Shown here one piece after another: positions 1 to 5,415 of a DNA stretch of 6,350 nt (position 1 is the stretch's first letter; every line of letters starts with the position of its first letter). This DNA comes from Verrucomicrobiota bacterium (lineage in GTDB: Bacteria > Verrucomicrobiota > Verrucomicrobiia > Chthoniobacterales > JAFAMB01): the NCBI GenBank assembly GCA_019242435.1, contig JAFAVN010000217.1:1-6350 (forward strand), in the 5' to 3' direction. A model generated the notes under the pieces. It searched no databases. It was not told the origin of the DNA and saw only the letters and a program-made list of their open reading frames with translations. The position numbers and the translations under genes are program-made.

Positions 1-37
1 CTGTGCTTCCTTCAGTTCGATCGTTGTCGGAATTCAT
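1..37 (-). CDS. ureB: Start of a gene cut by the window edge, probably urease beta subunit
   Basis: Only the first 12 codons are present, reading M-N-S-D-N-D-R-T-E-G-S-T. The start ATG (35-37) lies 12 nt after the ureA stop and is preceded by a good ribosome binding site, so a translated gene begins here. Urease operons nearly always continue from ureA (gamma) to ureB (beta), whose small product joins UreA and UreC in the apoenzyme. The visible residues are polar and do not match the core UreB sequence. They would have to be an N-terminal extension before it, so the assignment rests on position rather than on motif. A different small gene, or a ureB-ureC fusion, cannot be excluded. Confidence 0.55.
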   Translation of the reverse strand, partial: MNSDNDRTEGST

Positions 38-43
38 AGCTTT

Positions 44-49
44 TCCCCT
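44..49 (-). promoter_or_regulatory. Ribosome binding site for the gene downstream of ureA
   Basis: On the minus strand AGGGGA lies six bases before the ATG at 35-37, immediately after the ureA stop codon. It is the clearest Shine-Dalgarno-like sequence at any start in the window. It fixes the start of the cut-off gene and suggests translation coupled to ureA. Confidence 0.6.
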
Positions 50-352
50 TCAGGGAATGGGGTGATGCACGGTCACTAGTTTAGTGCCGTCCGGGAAAGT
101 CGCTTCCACTTGAATTTCTGGAATCATTTCGGGTATGCCCTCCATCACTTGATCTCTTCGCAGTACCGTTGTGCCGTACTGCATGAGTTCGGCAACGGTT
201 TTACCATCTCGAGCGCCTTCCAACAGTGCTGCCGTGATGAAAGCCGTGGCCTCAGGATGATTCAGTTTCAGGCCCCGTTGTAGCCGCCGTTCCGCCAGCA
301 ACGCAGCAGTGAAAATTAAGAGCTTATCCTTTTCGCGCGGAGTCAGGTTCAT
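50..352 (-). CDS. ureA: Urease subunit gamma (UreA)
   Basis: This is the small structural subunit of urease, which forms the cytoplasmic (UreABC)3 apoenzyme that hydrolyses urea to ammonia and carbamate. The 100-residue length is the family's normal size. The start MNLTPREKDKLLIFTAALLA is typical of UreA. Other conserved blocks are LEGARDGKTVAELM (about 44-57), VMEGIPEMIPEIQVEATFPD (69-88) and GTKLVTVHHPI near the C-terminus. The ATG at 352 has no obvious Shine-Dalgarno sequence, but it gives the canonical N-terminus. The gamma subunit carries no nickel ligands; those are in UreC, outside the window. The gene lies 317 bp downstream of ureD, an unusually wide gap that holds an inverted repeat pair, and 12 nt before the next gene. 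No truncation or frameshift is visible. Confidence 0.97.
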   Translation of the reverse strand: MNLTPREKDKLLIFTAALLAERRLQRGLKLNHPEATAFITAALLEGARDGKTVAELMQYGTTVLRRDQVMEGIPEMIPEIQVEATFPDGTKLVTVHHPIP

Positions 353-425
353 TCAAACTTGAAAAGATAAAATGCAAATGGCGCCCGAAGGGCAAAACAA
401 ATCTATGGGTTGGCCAACCTCAGGA

Positions 426-488
426 CGTGGAGGGTAGCCGCTGTGCCGGCGACGAACTCTGTCGGCACAATACAGGCGGCTCCCGGAA
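426..488 (+). repeat. Hairpin repeat unit, left copy of an inverted pair
   Basis: This unit of about 63 bp begins CGTGGAGGG and ends GGCGGCTCCCGG. It folds on itself: GGGTAGCCGC (432-441) pairs with GCGGCTCCC (476-484) with one bulged base. Inside, TGTGCCG (442-448) pairs with CGGCACA (463-469). A diverged second copy lies at 571-632 in the opposite orientation. The double-stem form is like extragenic palindromes (REP-type elements). Family membership is inference, because only these two copies can be seen. Confidence 0.75.
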
Positions 489-570
489 TTGGCTCAGGAG
501 TGATCGGCAGATCTGACACCACGGATTCCATTTGGACTGCATCCAGATTAATTCCGGCAGCTGGGTACTT

Positions 571-632
571 CCCCGGGAGCCGCCTGTCGCTGCTCACAGA
601 GTTCGCAAATGATAAAGCGGCTCCCCTCCACG
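571..632 (-). repeat. Hairpin repeat unit, right copy of an inverted pair
   Basis: Read on the minus strand, this unit repeats the left copy in three conserved blocks: its start (624-632 against 426-434, continuing into AGCCGC), CGAACTCTGT in the middle (596-605 against 453-462), and a perfect 15-bp block at the end (573-587 against 472-486). The segments between the blocks have diverged, and the inner stem of the left copy is largely lost. The outer stem, GGGAGCCGC (575-583) with GCGGCTCCC (617-625), is perfect. Selection or shared ancestry for the palindromic ends is therefore more likely than coding conservation. Confidence 0.75.
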
Positions 633-669
633 CCGAAGGGTCGCATCGGTTTGTAGATTAAAGAAGCTT

Positions 670-1542
670 TTACGTTGCCCAGAGTCGTAACCGTTTCGCT
701 GAACGCCCGTGTACCACCGGCCGCATTGTCGACCAACACTCGATCAACAGATGACGCAATGGTTCGATCTTCTGTGCCAGCGCGCGTAAAACGATCACAC
801 CGTTGGGTAAACAGGTAACGCCGGCGCGCAGGTTATCTGTAAATGGTAGTTGGGTAGCTAACCTTTGAGCTAACTCCGAAGTACAATTCTGTCCCACTGC
901 CCATAAGGTCCCGAAAATTGGAAACGATCCCAGCCCTTGCGGAGCGTACCGGATACCTGAGAAAGCCATGAAATTGGCACGCTCCGCCCAAAGCAACTCA
1001 CCGGTTGATCGGACAAACTCGGTCGTACTTCGGTATTCGCCGCTCTCCCACTTTTCACCCTTTGCCCTGCGACCAAGCGCCACAACGTCCCAACCGGCAG
1101 CACTGGCGTCTTCTGCCAACTCGAGCCGGAACCGAGTCTCAACCCGAGAACTTTCAAACAGAATACTCTCCTGGGGAAGCCAGTCGAGCTGAGCACCGGC
1201 ACCGAGCCGGATCCACACTTCTTGACGGGCAAACCGGTCCCGCGACTTGTACCATTTGGAAGCCGCAGGAGTACTAAGAACCGTTTTTGCCTCCCCCTCC
1301 TGAACCACCCGAACTTCGACCGAATCGCCTTCCGCCATCCCGCCCGGCGGGTGGAGAACAACCGCGTGACAGACCGAGCGGCCTTCAGGGTATAGGGGCT
1401 TCTGGACCTGTAAAGGCCCAGTATGCCGCCGCTCGGTCATAACCGTACGATTGTCCTGATACACGAACCTTAGCTGCAGATCCGCAGTCCAATTAGGGAG
1501 GGATGCTTCCAAAACGGACGAAACCTCACACAAAGGCACCAA
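670..1542 (-). CDS. ureD: Urease accessory protein UreD
   Basis: UreD (UreH in some species) binds the urease apoprotein and, with UreF and UreG, helps load nickel into the active site in the cytoplasm. The 290-residue length is normal for the family. Family blocks are visible in order: RHTGPLQVQKPLYPEG (39-54), then CHAVVLHPPGGMAEGD (58-73), TPAASKWYKS (91-100) and PQESILFE (123-130). The C-terminus, with MRPVVHGRSAKRLRLW, is also family-like. No ATG fits the N-terminus. The frame opens after a stop at 1555-1557, and the first candidate starts are TTG at 1540-1542 and GTG at 1537-1539. I chose the TTG, preceded by a weak GAAG at a plausible distance, but the start is uncertain by a few codons. 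The gene lies 117 bp downstream of urtA on the same strand and upstream of ureA, as in many ureDABC operons. Confidence 0.95.
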   Translation of the reverse strand: MVPLCEVSSVLEASLPNWTADLQLRFVYQDNRTVMTERRHTGPLQVQKPLYPEGRSVCHAVVLHPPGGMAEGDSVEVRVVQEGEAKTVLSTPAASKWYKSRDRFARQEVWIRLGAGAQLDWLPQESILFESSRVETRFRLELAEDASAAGWDVVALGRRAKGEKWESGEYRSTTEFVRSTGELLWAERANFMAFSGIRYAPQGLGSFPIFGTLWAVGQNCTSELAQRLATQLPFTDNLRAGVTCLPNGVIVLRALAQKIEPLRHLLIECWSTMRPVVHGRSAKRLRLWAT

Positions 1543-1659
1543 GTCACAAAACTTCTATCAATTCTTAACTATCTCGTGGTGCTCTTTTGTGCGCAGCGTG
1601 AAGCTTAATAGGAGTGGCCAGGCCGGCTGGGATCTGGCAGTTAGGAAATCGCCGCGGTG
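1543..1659. other. urtA-ureD intergenic gap
   Basis: This 117-bp gap separates two co-directional genes. It contains imperfect dyad symmetry around GCCAGGCCGGCTGG (1618-1631), but no following T-run on the minus strand, so it does not look like a strong intrinsic terminator. No clear promoter for ureD was found. The simplest reading is transcription running through from urtA into ureD, though a separate ureD promoter is possible. Confidence 0.4.
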
Positions 1660-3060
1660 CTACCGTCCCGCAGTCTTCTTTTCGAGCTCTTGGTCCAACC
1701 CCTTCAGGAGGAAAGGCTCAGCCTTAACCTGCTGATAAGTGCTCAGAATCTTGAATTGCCCGTTCGCAGTCGTCTCACCCATGTAGACGTTCTTCGTCGC
1801 ATGATGGTTTGTCTGCATCGTAATCTTGCCTCCCGGACCATCGAAGCTGACGGCATCGTTCTCAAGAACAGTGCGAACTTTGTCGACATCGAATGTGCCG
1901 GCCTTTTCGACCGCCTTTTTCCATAGATATGCGCCATCGTAGGAAAGGACCATCGGGCTGTCTACCGCCCGCTTTTCCTTAACCACACCCGGATAACTTT
2001 CCGTTTTTAGCCACGCATTCCAGCGCTCCAGGAAAGCCTTGTTCTCCGGCGTTCTCAACGACATGAAATACGTCCAGCATCCCAGTTCCCCAACAAGATC
2101 TCTCGTCGGTAGACTACGCAGCTCGTCTTCCGCTAGACTAAAGGAAACAACCGGGCAGTCTGCGGGACTAAGCCCGGCTGAGGCGATCTCCTTGAAGAAC
2201 GGCACGTTGGAATCCCCATTGATGGTATTGATAACGCAGGCGTCACCGCCAGCGGCGAATTGCTTGATCTCAGAGACAATCTGCTGAAAATCCGTGTGGC
2301 CGAAGGGCACGTATTTACCGGCTGATATAACTTTGCCGGAGCTGTCCCTGCGAAGCCCGCCGCCGATATTTTCGACCGGAACGCCTTTGGTCTGGAGATA
2401 TTTGAAGAGAATAAGGTTGGTGGTCTGCGGATAGACGTAATCGCTCCCGACCAGATAAAACTTCTTCTTACCCTGTGCCAGCAGGTAATCGACCGCGGGC
2501 GTAGCTTGCTGGTTTACTGCTTCGGCGGTGTAAAAGATGTTTTTCGAAAGCTCCTCGCCTTCGTATTGCACCGGATAAAACAGCATACCGTTGTCCTGTT
2601 CGAAAACCGGAAGAACCGACTTGCGGCTCACTGAGGTCCAACAGCCGAACACCACCGCTACCTTGTCCTGTTGCAGCAACTGTTTCGCCTTTTCAGCAAA
2701 CAATGGCCAGTTGGAAGCGCCGTCTACAACGATCGGTTCAACCTGTTTCCCAAGAACACCTCCGCTCTTGTTTATTTCGTCGAAAGCGAACAACAGCGTG
2801 TCGCGTAACGACGTTTCGCTGATCGCCATTGTGCCGGACAAGGAGTGCAACACACCGACCTTAACTTTACCGCTGCTCAGGTCGACTTCGTTGGCTCTTA
2901 AAAGTCCCGTCCAGGCAAGAGACATCGCTATCAATGCCACCCAAGCCGCTCTGAGAGGTGAGGCGCAATTGGCGGTCGGTGATCGGTGGGATGCGCGAAA
3001 CTTATCGCTTCCTGGGAGGAGAGCGCCCCGACCCATTCTGGTTTTGAGGACGTATTTCAT
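1660..3060 (-). CDS. urtA: Urea ABC transporter, periplasmic urea-binding protein UrtA
   Basis: UrtA captures urea in the periplasm and delivers it to the UrtBC permease. It belongs to the branched-chain amino-acid-type binding proteins (Peripla_BP_5 family). The 466-residue product has a long N-terminal leader, then a hydrophobic stretch AAWVALIAMSLAWTGLL (38-54) with probable cleavage after LLRA (56). The mature part starts with VKVGVLHSLSGTMAISE (66-82). Hallmarks of the urea subfamily follow: VFGCWTSVSRKSVLPVFE (137-154), GMLFYPVQYEGEE (158-170), FYLVGSDYVYPQT (201-213), FGHTDFQQIV (253-262) and NTINGDSNVPFFKE (278-291). About 38 residues before the hydrophobic core is long for a signal peptide. 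No downstream start has a better ribosome site, so the ATG at 3060 is kept with reserve. The segment 232-249 (G-rich, then LRRDSSGKVISAG) looks longer than in many UrtA proteins, and may mark a subfamily. The gene heads the string urtA-ureD-ureA and diverges from urtB. Confidence 0.96.
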   Translation of the reverse strand: MKYVLKTRMGRGALLPGSDKFRASHRSPTANCASPLRAAWVALIAMSLAWTGLLRANEVDLSSGKVKVGVLHSLSGTMAISETSLRDTLLFAFDEINKSGGVLGKQVEPIVVDGASNWPLFAEKAKQLLQQDKVAVVFGCWTSVSRKSVLPVFEQDNGMLFYPVQYEGEELSKNIFYTAEAVNQQATPAVDYLLAQGKKKFYLVGSDYVYPQTTNLILFKYLQTKGVPVENIGGGLRRDSSGKVISAGKYVPFGHTDFQQIVSEIKQFAAGGDACVINTINGDSNVPFFKEIASAGLSPADCPVVSFSLAEDELRSLPTRDLVGELGCWTYFMSLRTPENKAFLERWNAWLKTESYPGVVKEKRAVDSPMVLSYDGAYLWKKAVEKAGTFDVDKVRTVLENDAVSFDGPGGKITMQTNHHATKNVYMGETTANGQFKILSTYQQVKAEPFLLKGLDQELEKKTAGR

Positions 3061-3135
3061 CTTCTGTTTCTTTGGTAACCTTGTTATCTGCTTGTTGATC
3101 GTCGCACCGTTTGGAGAGATTCGAGGGAGGGTCTA

Positions 3136-3150
3136 GTCCGAAAACCGGAC
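3136..3150. other. Short hairpin in the presumed urtA leader
   Basis: GTCCG and CGGAC flank AAAAC, giving a perfect 5-bp stem. It would lie near the 5' end of the urtA transcript if the sigma-54-like site at 3176-3191 is real. There is no T-run after it in either direction, so it is not a standard terminator. Its role is unknown. Confidence 0.35.
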
Positions 3151-3175
3151 AACGAGCGTCGATCCCGTCCAGATA

Positions 3176-3191
3176 AGCACGACCCGTGCCC
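3176..3191 (-). promoter_or_regulatory. Candidate sigma-54 promoter for urtA
   Basis: The minus strand reads GGGCACGGGTCGTGCT. Compared with TGGCACG-N4-TTGCW, it keeps the GG and GC dinucleotides with the required 10-bp spacing and matches 10 of 12 specified positions. Both mismatches are T to G. A start about 12 bp past the GC would leave a leader of roughly 105 nt before the urtA ATG. Urea transport is often under nitrogen control through NtrC and sigma-54, which makes the match plausible. The site is also a hairpin (GCACG-ACC-CGTGC), so it could instead be an operator or chance. Confidence 0.35.
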
Positions 3192-3198
3192 AAAGATG

Positions 3199-3210
3199 GT
3201 GCCGGCACCC
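3199..3210. other. 12-bp perfect palindrome upstream of the urtA promoter candidate
   Basis: GGTGCCGGCACC is self-complementary over its full length. It lies just upstream of the candidate urtA promoter, where an activator might bind. It contains GGTGC and GCACC, the half-sites of NtrC, but in the reverse order and with wrong spacing, so it is not a standard NtrC site. A GC-rich dyad (TCCGCCGGCGCCGGA, 3216-3230) follows. Confidence 0.35.
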
Positions 3211-3227
3211 TCTGGTCCGCCGGCGCC

Positions 3228-3339
3228 GGATTGAAAAACTGACGAGCCGGACCCAGCAGCGAAGCCACGACCCGTCATAGCGTCGTCCGCTGACGGCGGG
3301 TTGAAAACCGCTGACGCTCTAGCCGGACCCAGCAGCGAA
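3228..3339 (+). repeat. Two degenerate direct repeats
   Basis: Two units share the order GG(A/G)TTGAAAA, then CTGACG, then a perfect 19-bp block AGCCGGACCCAGCAGCGAA (3245-3263 and 3321-3339). The second unit has 6 extra bases between the first and last blocks. The units start about 70 bp apart. The conserved blocks and variable linkers suggest an extragenic repeat family or a tandem duplication. There is no coding frame across them. Confidence 0.7.
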
Positions 3340-3355
3340 TCTGCGATTCATTAAA

Positions 3356-3367
3356 GCCTCTAGAGGC
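3356..3367. other. 12-bp perfect palindrome
   Basis: GCCTCTAGAGGC is self-complementary and lies just right of the second direct repeat. TTCTAGAA (3381-3388) is another short palindrome nearby. On the minus strand the stem is followed by TTTAAT, which is too weak a T-run to call a terminator. It may be the end of the repeat element or a protein-binding dyad. Confidence 0.3.
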
Positions 3368-3461
3368 CGGAGTTTCGGGCTTCTAGAAAAAAGTCCATCG
3401 TCTCGGCATCTCCAAAACAGCTCACAGCTGCAAAATCTCTGTAGCCAGATTTCGTGAGAAT

Positions 3462-3486
3462 TGTTGCGTTTGATTCATCCGCAACA
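3462..3486. promoter_or_regulatory. Inverted repeat, possible operator
   Basis: TGTTGCG (3462-3468) and CGCAACA (3480-3486) are perfect 7-bp arms around an 11-bp AT-rich centre. Arm centres about 18 bp apart would suit a dimeric regulator. It lies about 170 bp upstream of the candidate urtB promoter, within range for an enhancer. It could equally be a chance dyad. No regulator can be named from the sequence. Confidence 0.3.
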
Positions 3487-3605
3487 TTGTGAGCATTTCT
3501 GGCACGCCTTCCAAAAAACACCTGACCGTCTTTGCATAAAAAACACTTGTACCCCCGACCGTACCTATTCCTTGACGGCGTTCGCGCTGGTTCACGGCAT
3601 TGCCC

Positions 3606-3632
3606 GCGTTCGCGGCGTTCAGGGCGTTCGCG
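3606..3632 (+). repeat. Three tandem 9-bp repeats upstream of urtB
   Basis: GCGTTCGCG, GCGTTCAGG and GCGTTCGCG follow one another without gaps, and a decayed fourth unit (GCGCCCCTC) comes next. Another copy of GCGTTCGCG lies at 3578-3586. The array ends about 20 bp before the sigma-54-like site. A 9-bp period is near, but not equal to, one helical turn. The role is unknown: it may be a binding array or a slippage-prone simple repeat. Confidence 0.6.
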
Positions 3633-3654
3633 GCGCCCCTCGCTGTAGCATTTT

Positions 3655-3670
3655 TGGCAAGGATACTGCT
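3655..3670 (+). promoter_or_regulatory. Candidate sigma-54 promoter for urtB
   Basis: TGGCAAGGATACTGCT keeps GG and GC with the required 10-bp spacing and matches TGGCACG-N4-TTGCW at 10 of 12 specified positions. The predicted transcript start, near 3681, would be only about 4 nt before the urtB ATG. That leaves no room for a ribosome site, so the mRNA would be nearly leaderless. This weakens the call, although no Shine-Dalgarno sequence is visible before urtB anyway. Confidence 0.3.
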
Positions 3671-3684
3671 CGTCGACTATTTTA

Positions 3685-5400
3685 ATGCACAGGCTGAAGC
3701 TTTTTTGCCTTGTGGCGATGCTGGCGCCTCCCCTGCTCTACGCGGAAACCGATCCCGAGGCGCCCACCCGGTCGGCTATCGCGCGGGCCGTCACCAGTTC
3801 GGCGGCCGATCAGGAGTCGATCCTTAACCAGTTGGCCGCTTCCGGTGGCGTCTCAAAAGCCCAGCGCGACCTCCTCGTTTCGTGGAATAACGGGGAGATC
3901 TACCTTTACGACGAGCCAGACGGCAAGACAGTTCCAGTCGTTCTCGAGCAGCCGGATACGACCGATAAAACCCGGGCGTTCAGGGTGGATACTGGTGAAT
4001 TACTGCGGGATTCGAACGGCGCGCCGGTCATGATCGACCCGACCACCGCAACTGCGGCCGATATAAACGCCGTACTGCGAAAAAAAATACAACGGACACT
4101 GGATCTTTTGGGTCTGTCGGATCCGAATCCTGATGTCCGGGCAGGCACGGCTTTTAAACTCGGTTCATCGCAAAAAGCCGAAAATCTCGCAGTCCTGGAG
4201 ACGCGGCTCAAACTGGAAAAAGACGCCAGAGTGAGCAAAATACTGCACGAAGCAAAGGCTCTTATAGCGCTTGCGGATACAGCGCGCCCGGACCGGCAGG
4301 TCGCTGCTGCGAACACTCTCGCACAGCTAAACTGTATCGGCGGGCTAGACGCTCTTACCGGCTTGACGGAGAGCAAGAACGTGTCGCCTGAAGTCAAGCA
4401 GGCCGCGGCGAAGGCAACTCAGTCCATCCGGAATTATCTTTCAGTCGTCAACTTCTTCGGAACCATTTTTCGCGGTTTTAGCTTGGGTTCGATTCTCTTG
4501 GTTTCCGCACTAGGACTGGCCATCACTTTCGGCCTGATGGGGGTGATCAACATGGCCCATGGTGAAATGATCGCCGTCGGCGCCTACACAACCTACGTCG
4601 TCGAAAATGTTTTCCGGGACGGTCTCGCCCTGTCTCCCCTCGGCGTCCGGATCGTGCTCCCCGGTCTGCATCTCAGCGGATGGCCCTTCCAGACCTATTT
4701 CATTTTCGCTATCCCTTTGTCATTTCTGGCGGCTGCCCTGGCAGGCCTCGCCCTTGAACGATTAGTGATCAGGTTTCTTTACCGCCGCGTACTGGAATCC
4801 CTGCTGGCGACGTGGGGTGTTTCGCTCATTATGCAGCAATTGTTCCGTCTGGTTTTCGGAGCCAATAATGTTCAGGTGAATTCCCCTTCGTGGCTCCTCG
4901 GCAATTTCACGATCAGCGATGTCATTCTTGGCTATAACCGAATTTTCGTGATCGCGTTCGCCGTCCTGATTGTTATCGGAACCTGGATACTCCTAACCAA
5001 GACGCCACTGGGCCTGTTCATCCGGGCGGTGATTCAAGATCGGGACATGGCGGCTTGCATGGGGGTGCCCACTGAGCGAGTTAACATGCTTACCTTCGCT
5101 TTCGGATCCGGCCTGGCTGGATTGGCAGGAGCGTTTCTCTCTCAAATCGGGAACGTCGGACCCAGCCTGGGGCAAAGCTATATTATCGACAGCTTCATGA
5201 CAGTCGTGGTTGGCGGAGTCGGAAGCATCGCCGGCACCGTGGCTTCGGCACTCGGCATCGGCCTTTCGGACCAGGTGCTTCAACAGCTCCTGGGTTCACC
5301 CGTGCTCGGGAAAATTATGGTGCTGGCCATCATCATCCTCTTTCTACAATGGAAACCAGGAGGGTTTTTCCCAACCAGAAGCCGTAGCTTGGACAGCTAA
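3685..5400 (+). CDS. urtB: Urea ABC transporter, permease UrtB
   Basis: UrtB is one of two inner-membrane permeases of the urea importer and is related to LivH of the branched-chain amino-acid transporters. The product has 571 residues, near the long form of UrtB. An N-terminal signal (KLFCLVAMLAPPLLYA, 5-20, cleavage near A20) precedes an exported domain. That domain includes GEIYLYDEPDGKTVPVVLEQ and an alpha-rich, HEAT-like section (about 146-248). The membrane part begins near 255 and has the LIV-permease signature GLAITFGLMGVINMAHGEM (278-296). The ATPase-coupling loop is GLFIRAVIQDRDMAACMGV (443-461), and VVVGGVGSIAGT follows. The C-terminus has the family FLQWKPGGFFPTR. The ATG at 3685 is the only start after the upstream stop at 3646-3648 that gives the signal peptide. 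It has no ribosome site nearby. urtC follows after 15 nt, indicating an operon. Unusually, urtB does not follow urtA but diverges from it. Confidence 0.96.
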   Translation: MHRLKLFCLVAMLAPPLLYAETDPEAPTRSAIARAVTSSAADQESILNQLAASGGVSKAQRDLLVSWNNGEIYLYDEPDGKTVPVVLEQPDTTDKTRAFRVDTGELLRDSNGAPVMIDPTTATAADINAVLRKKIQRTLDLLGLSDPNPDVRAGTAFKLGSSQKAENLAVLETRLKLEKDARVSKILHEAKALIALADTARPDRQVAAANTLAQLNCIGGLDALTGLTESKNVSPEVKQAAAKATQSIRNYLSVVNFFGTIFRGFSLGSILLVSALGLAITFGLMGVINMAHGEMIAVGAYTTYVVENVFRDGLALSPLGVRIVLPGLHLSGWPFQTYFIFAIPLSFLAAALAGLALERLVIRFLYRRVLESLLATWGVSLIMQQLFRLVFGANNVQVNSPSWLLGNFTISDVILGYNRIFVIAFAVLIVIGTWILLTKTPLGLFIRAVIQDRDMAACMGVPTERVNMLTFAFGSGLAGLAGAFLSQIGNVGPSLGQSYIIDSFMTVVVGGVGSIAGTVASALGIGLSDQVLQQLLGSPVLGKIMVLAIIILFLQWKPGGFFPTRSRSLDS

Positions 5401-5415
5401 CACTATTGCCGCCGT

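Larger units (their letters stand above)
353..669. other. ureD-ureA intergenic region, non-coding
   Basis: This 317-bp gap lies inside an otherwise co-directional gene string. Short open frames occur on both strands (for example minus 403-597 and minus 548-739), but they end in different frames, cross the repeat arms and resemble no protein I recognise. The main content is the inverted repeat pair at 426-632. A small stem (GCCC-GAA-GGGC, 383-393) lies about 30 nt upstream of the ureA start. I saw no convincing promoter for ureA, so ureA may be read from upstream. Confidence 0.6.
3061..3684. other. Divergent urtA-urtB control region, non-coding
   Basis: This 624-bp gap lies between two divergent starts and must hold the promoters for both gene strings. 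It contains a short hairpin, a perfect 12-bp palindrome, two degenerate direct repeats, a second 12-bp palindrome, a 7-bp inverted repeat with an 11-bp centre, a 9-bp tandem array, and one sigma-54-like site facing each gene. A direct repeat of AAAAAACAC followed by C/T-TG occurs at 3513-3524 and 3538-3549. Open frames here (for example plus 3461-3685) look random and overlap the repeats, so no gene is called. Confidence 0.65.

Noticed and set aside
383..393. GCCC-GAA-GGGC stem upstream of ureA as a terminator
   Set aside because: The stem is only 4 bp and is not followed by a T-run in the direction of transcription.
410..661. Plus-strand 83-codon open frame in the same gap
   Set aside because: It runs through both repeat arms, has no ribosome site, and is antisense to the operon. 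It is most likely a by-product of the GC-rich palindromes.
403..739. Two minus-strand open frames in the ureD-ureA gap that could be joined by a frameshift into one small gene
   Set aside because: They overlap the inverted repeat arms, one runs into ureD in another frame, and neither resembles a protein I recognise. The repeats explain the sequence better.
1616..1640. GC-rich dyad between urtA and ureD as a terminator
   Set aside because: The stem is imperfect and has no T-run on the minus strand.
2591..3136. 181-codon plus-strand open frame antisense to urtA
   Set aside because: It lies almost wholly opposite a clear urtA coding sequence, has no recognisable domain, and its composition is that expected of a shadow frame.
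3499..3514. TGGCACG followed by CCTT as a sigma-54 promoter for urtB
   Set aside because: The -24 half is perfect, but the required GC at the -12 position is missing (AA instead), so the spacing rule fails.
3572..3600. TTGACG as a sigma-70 -35 box before urtB
   Set aside because: No -10-like hexamer occurs 16-18 bp downstream.
3461..3685. 74-codon open frame ending at the urtB start
   Set aside because: It covers the 9-bp tandem array and presumed promoter, and its product looks random with a repeat-derived V-R-G-V-Q-G-V-R-G stretch.
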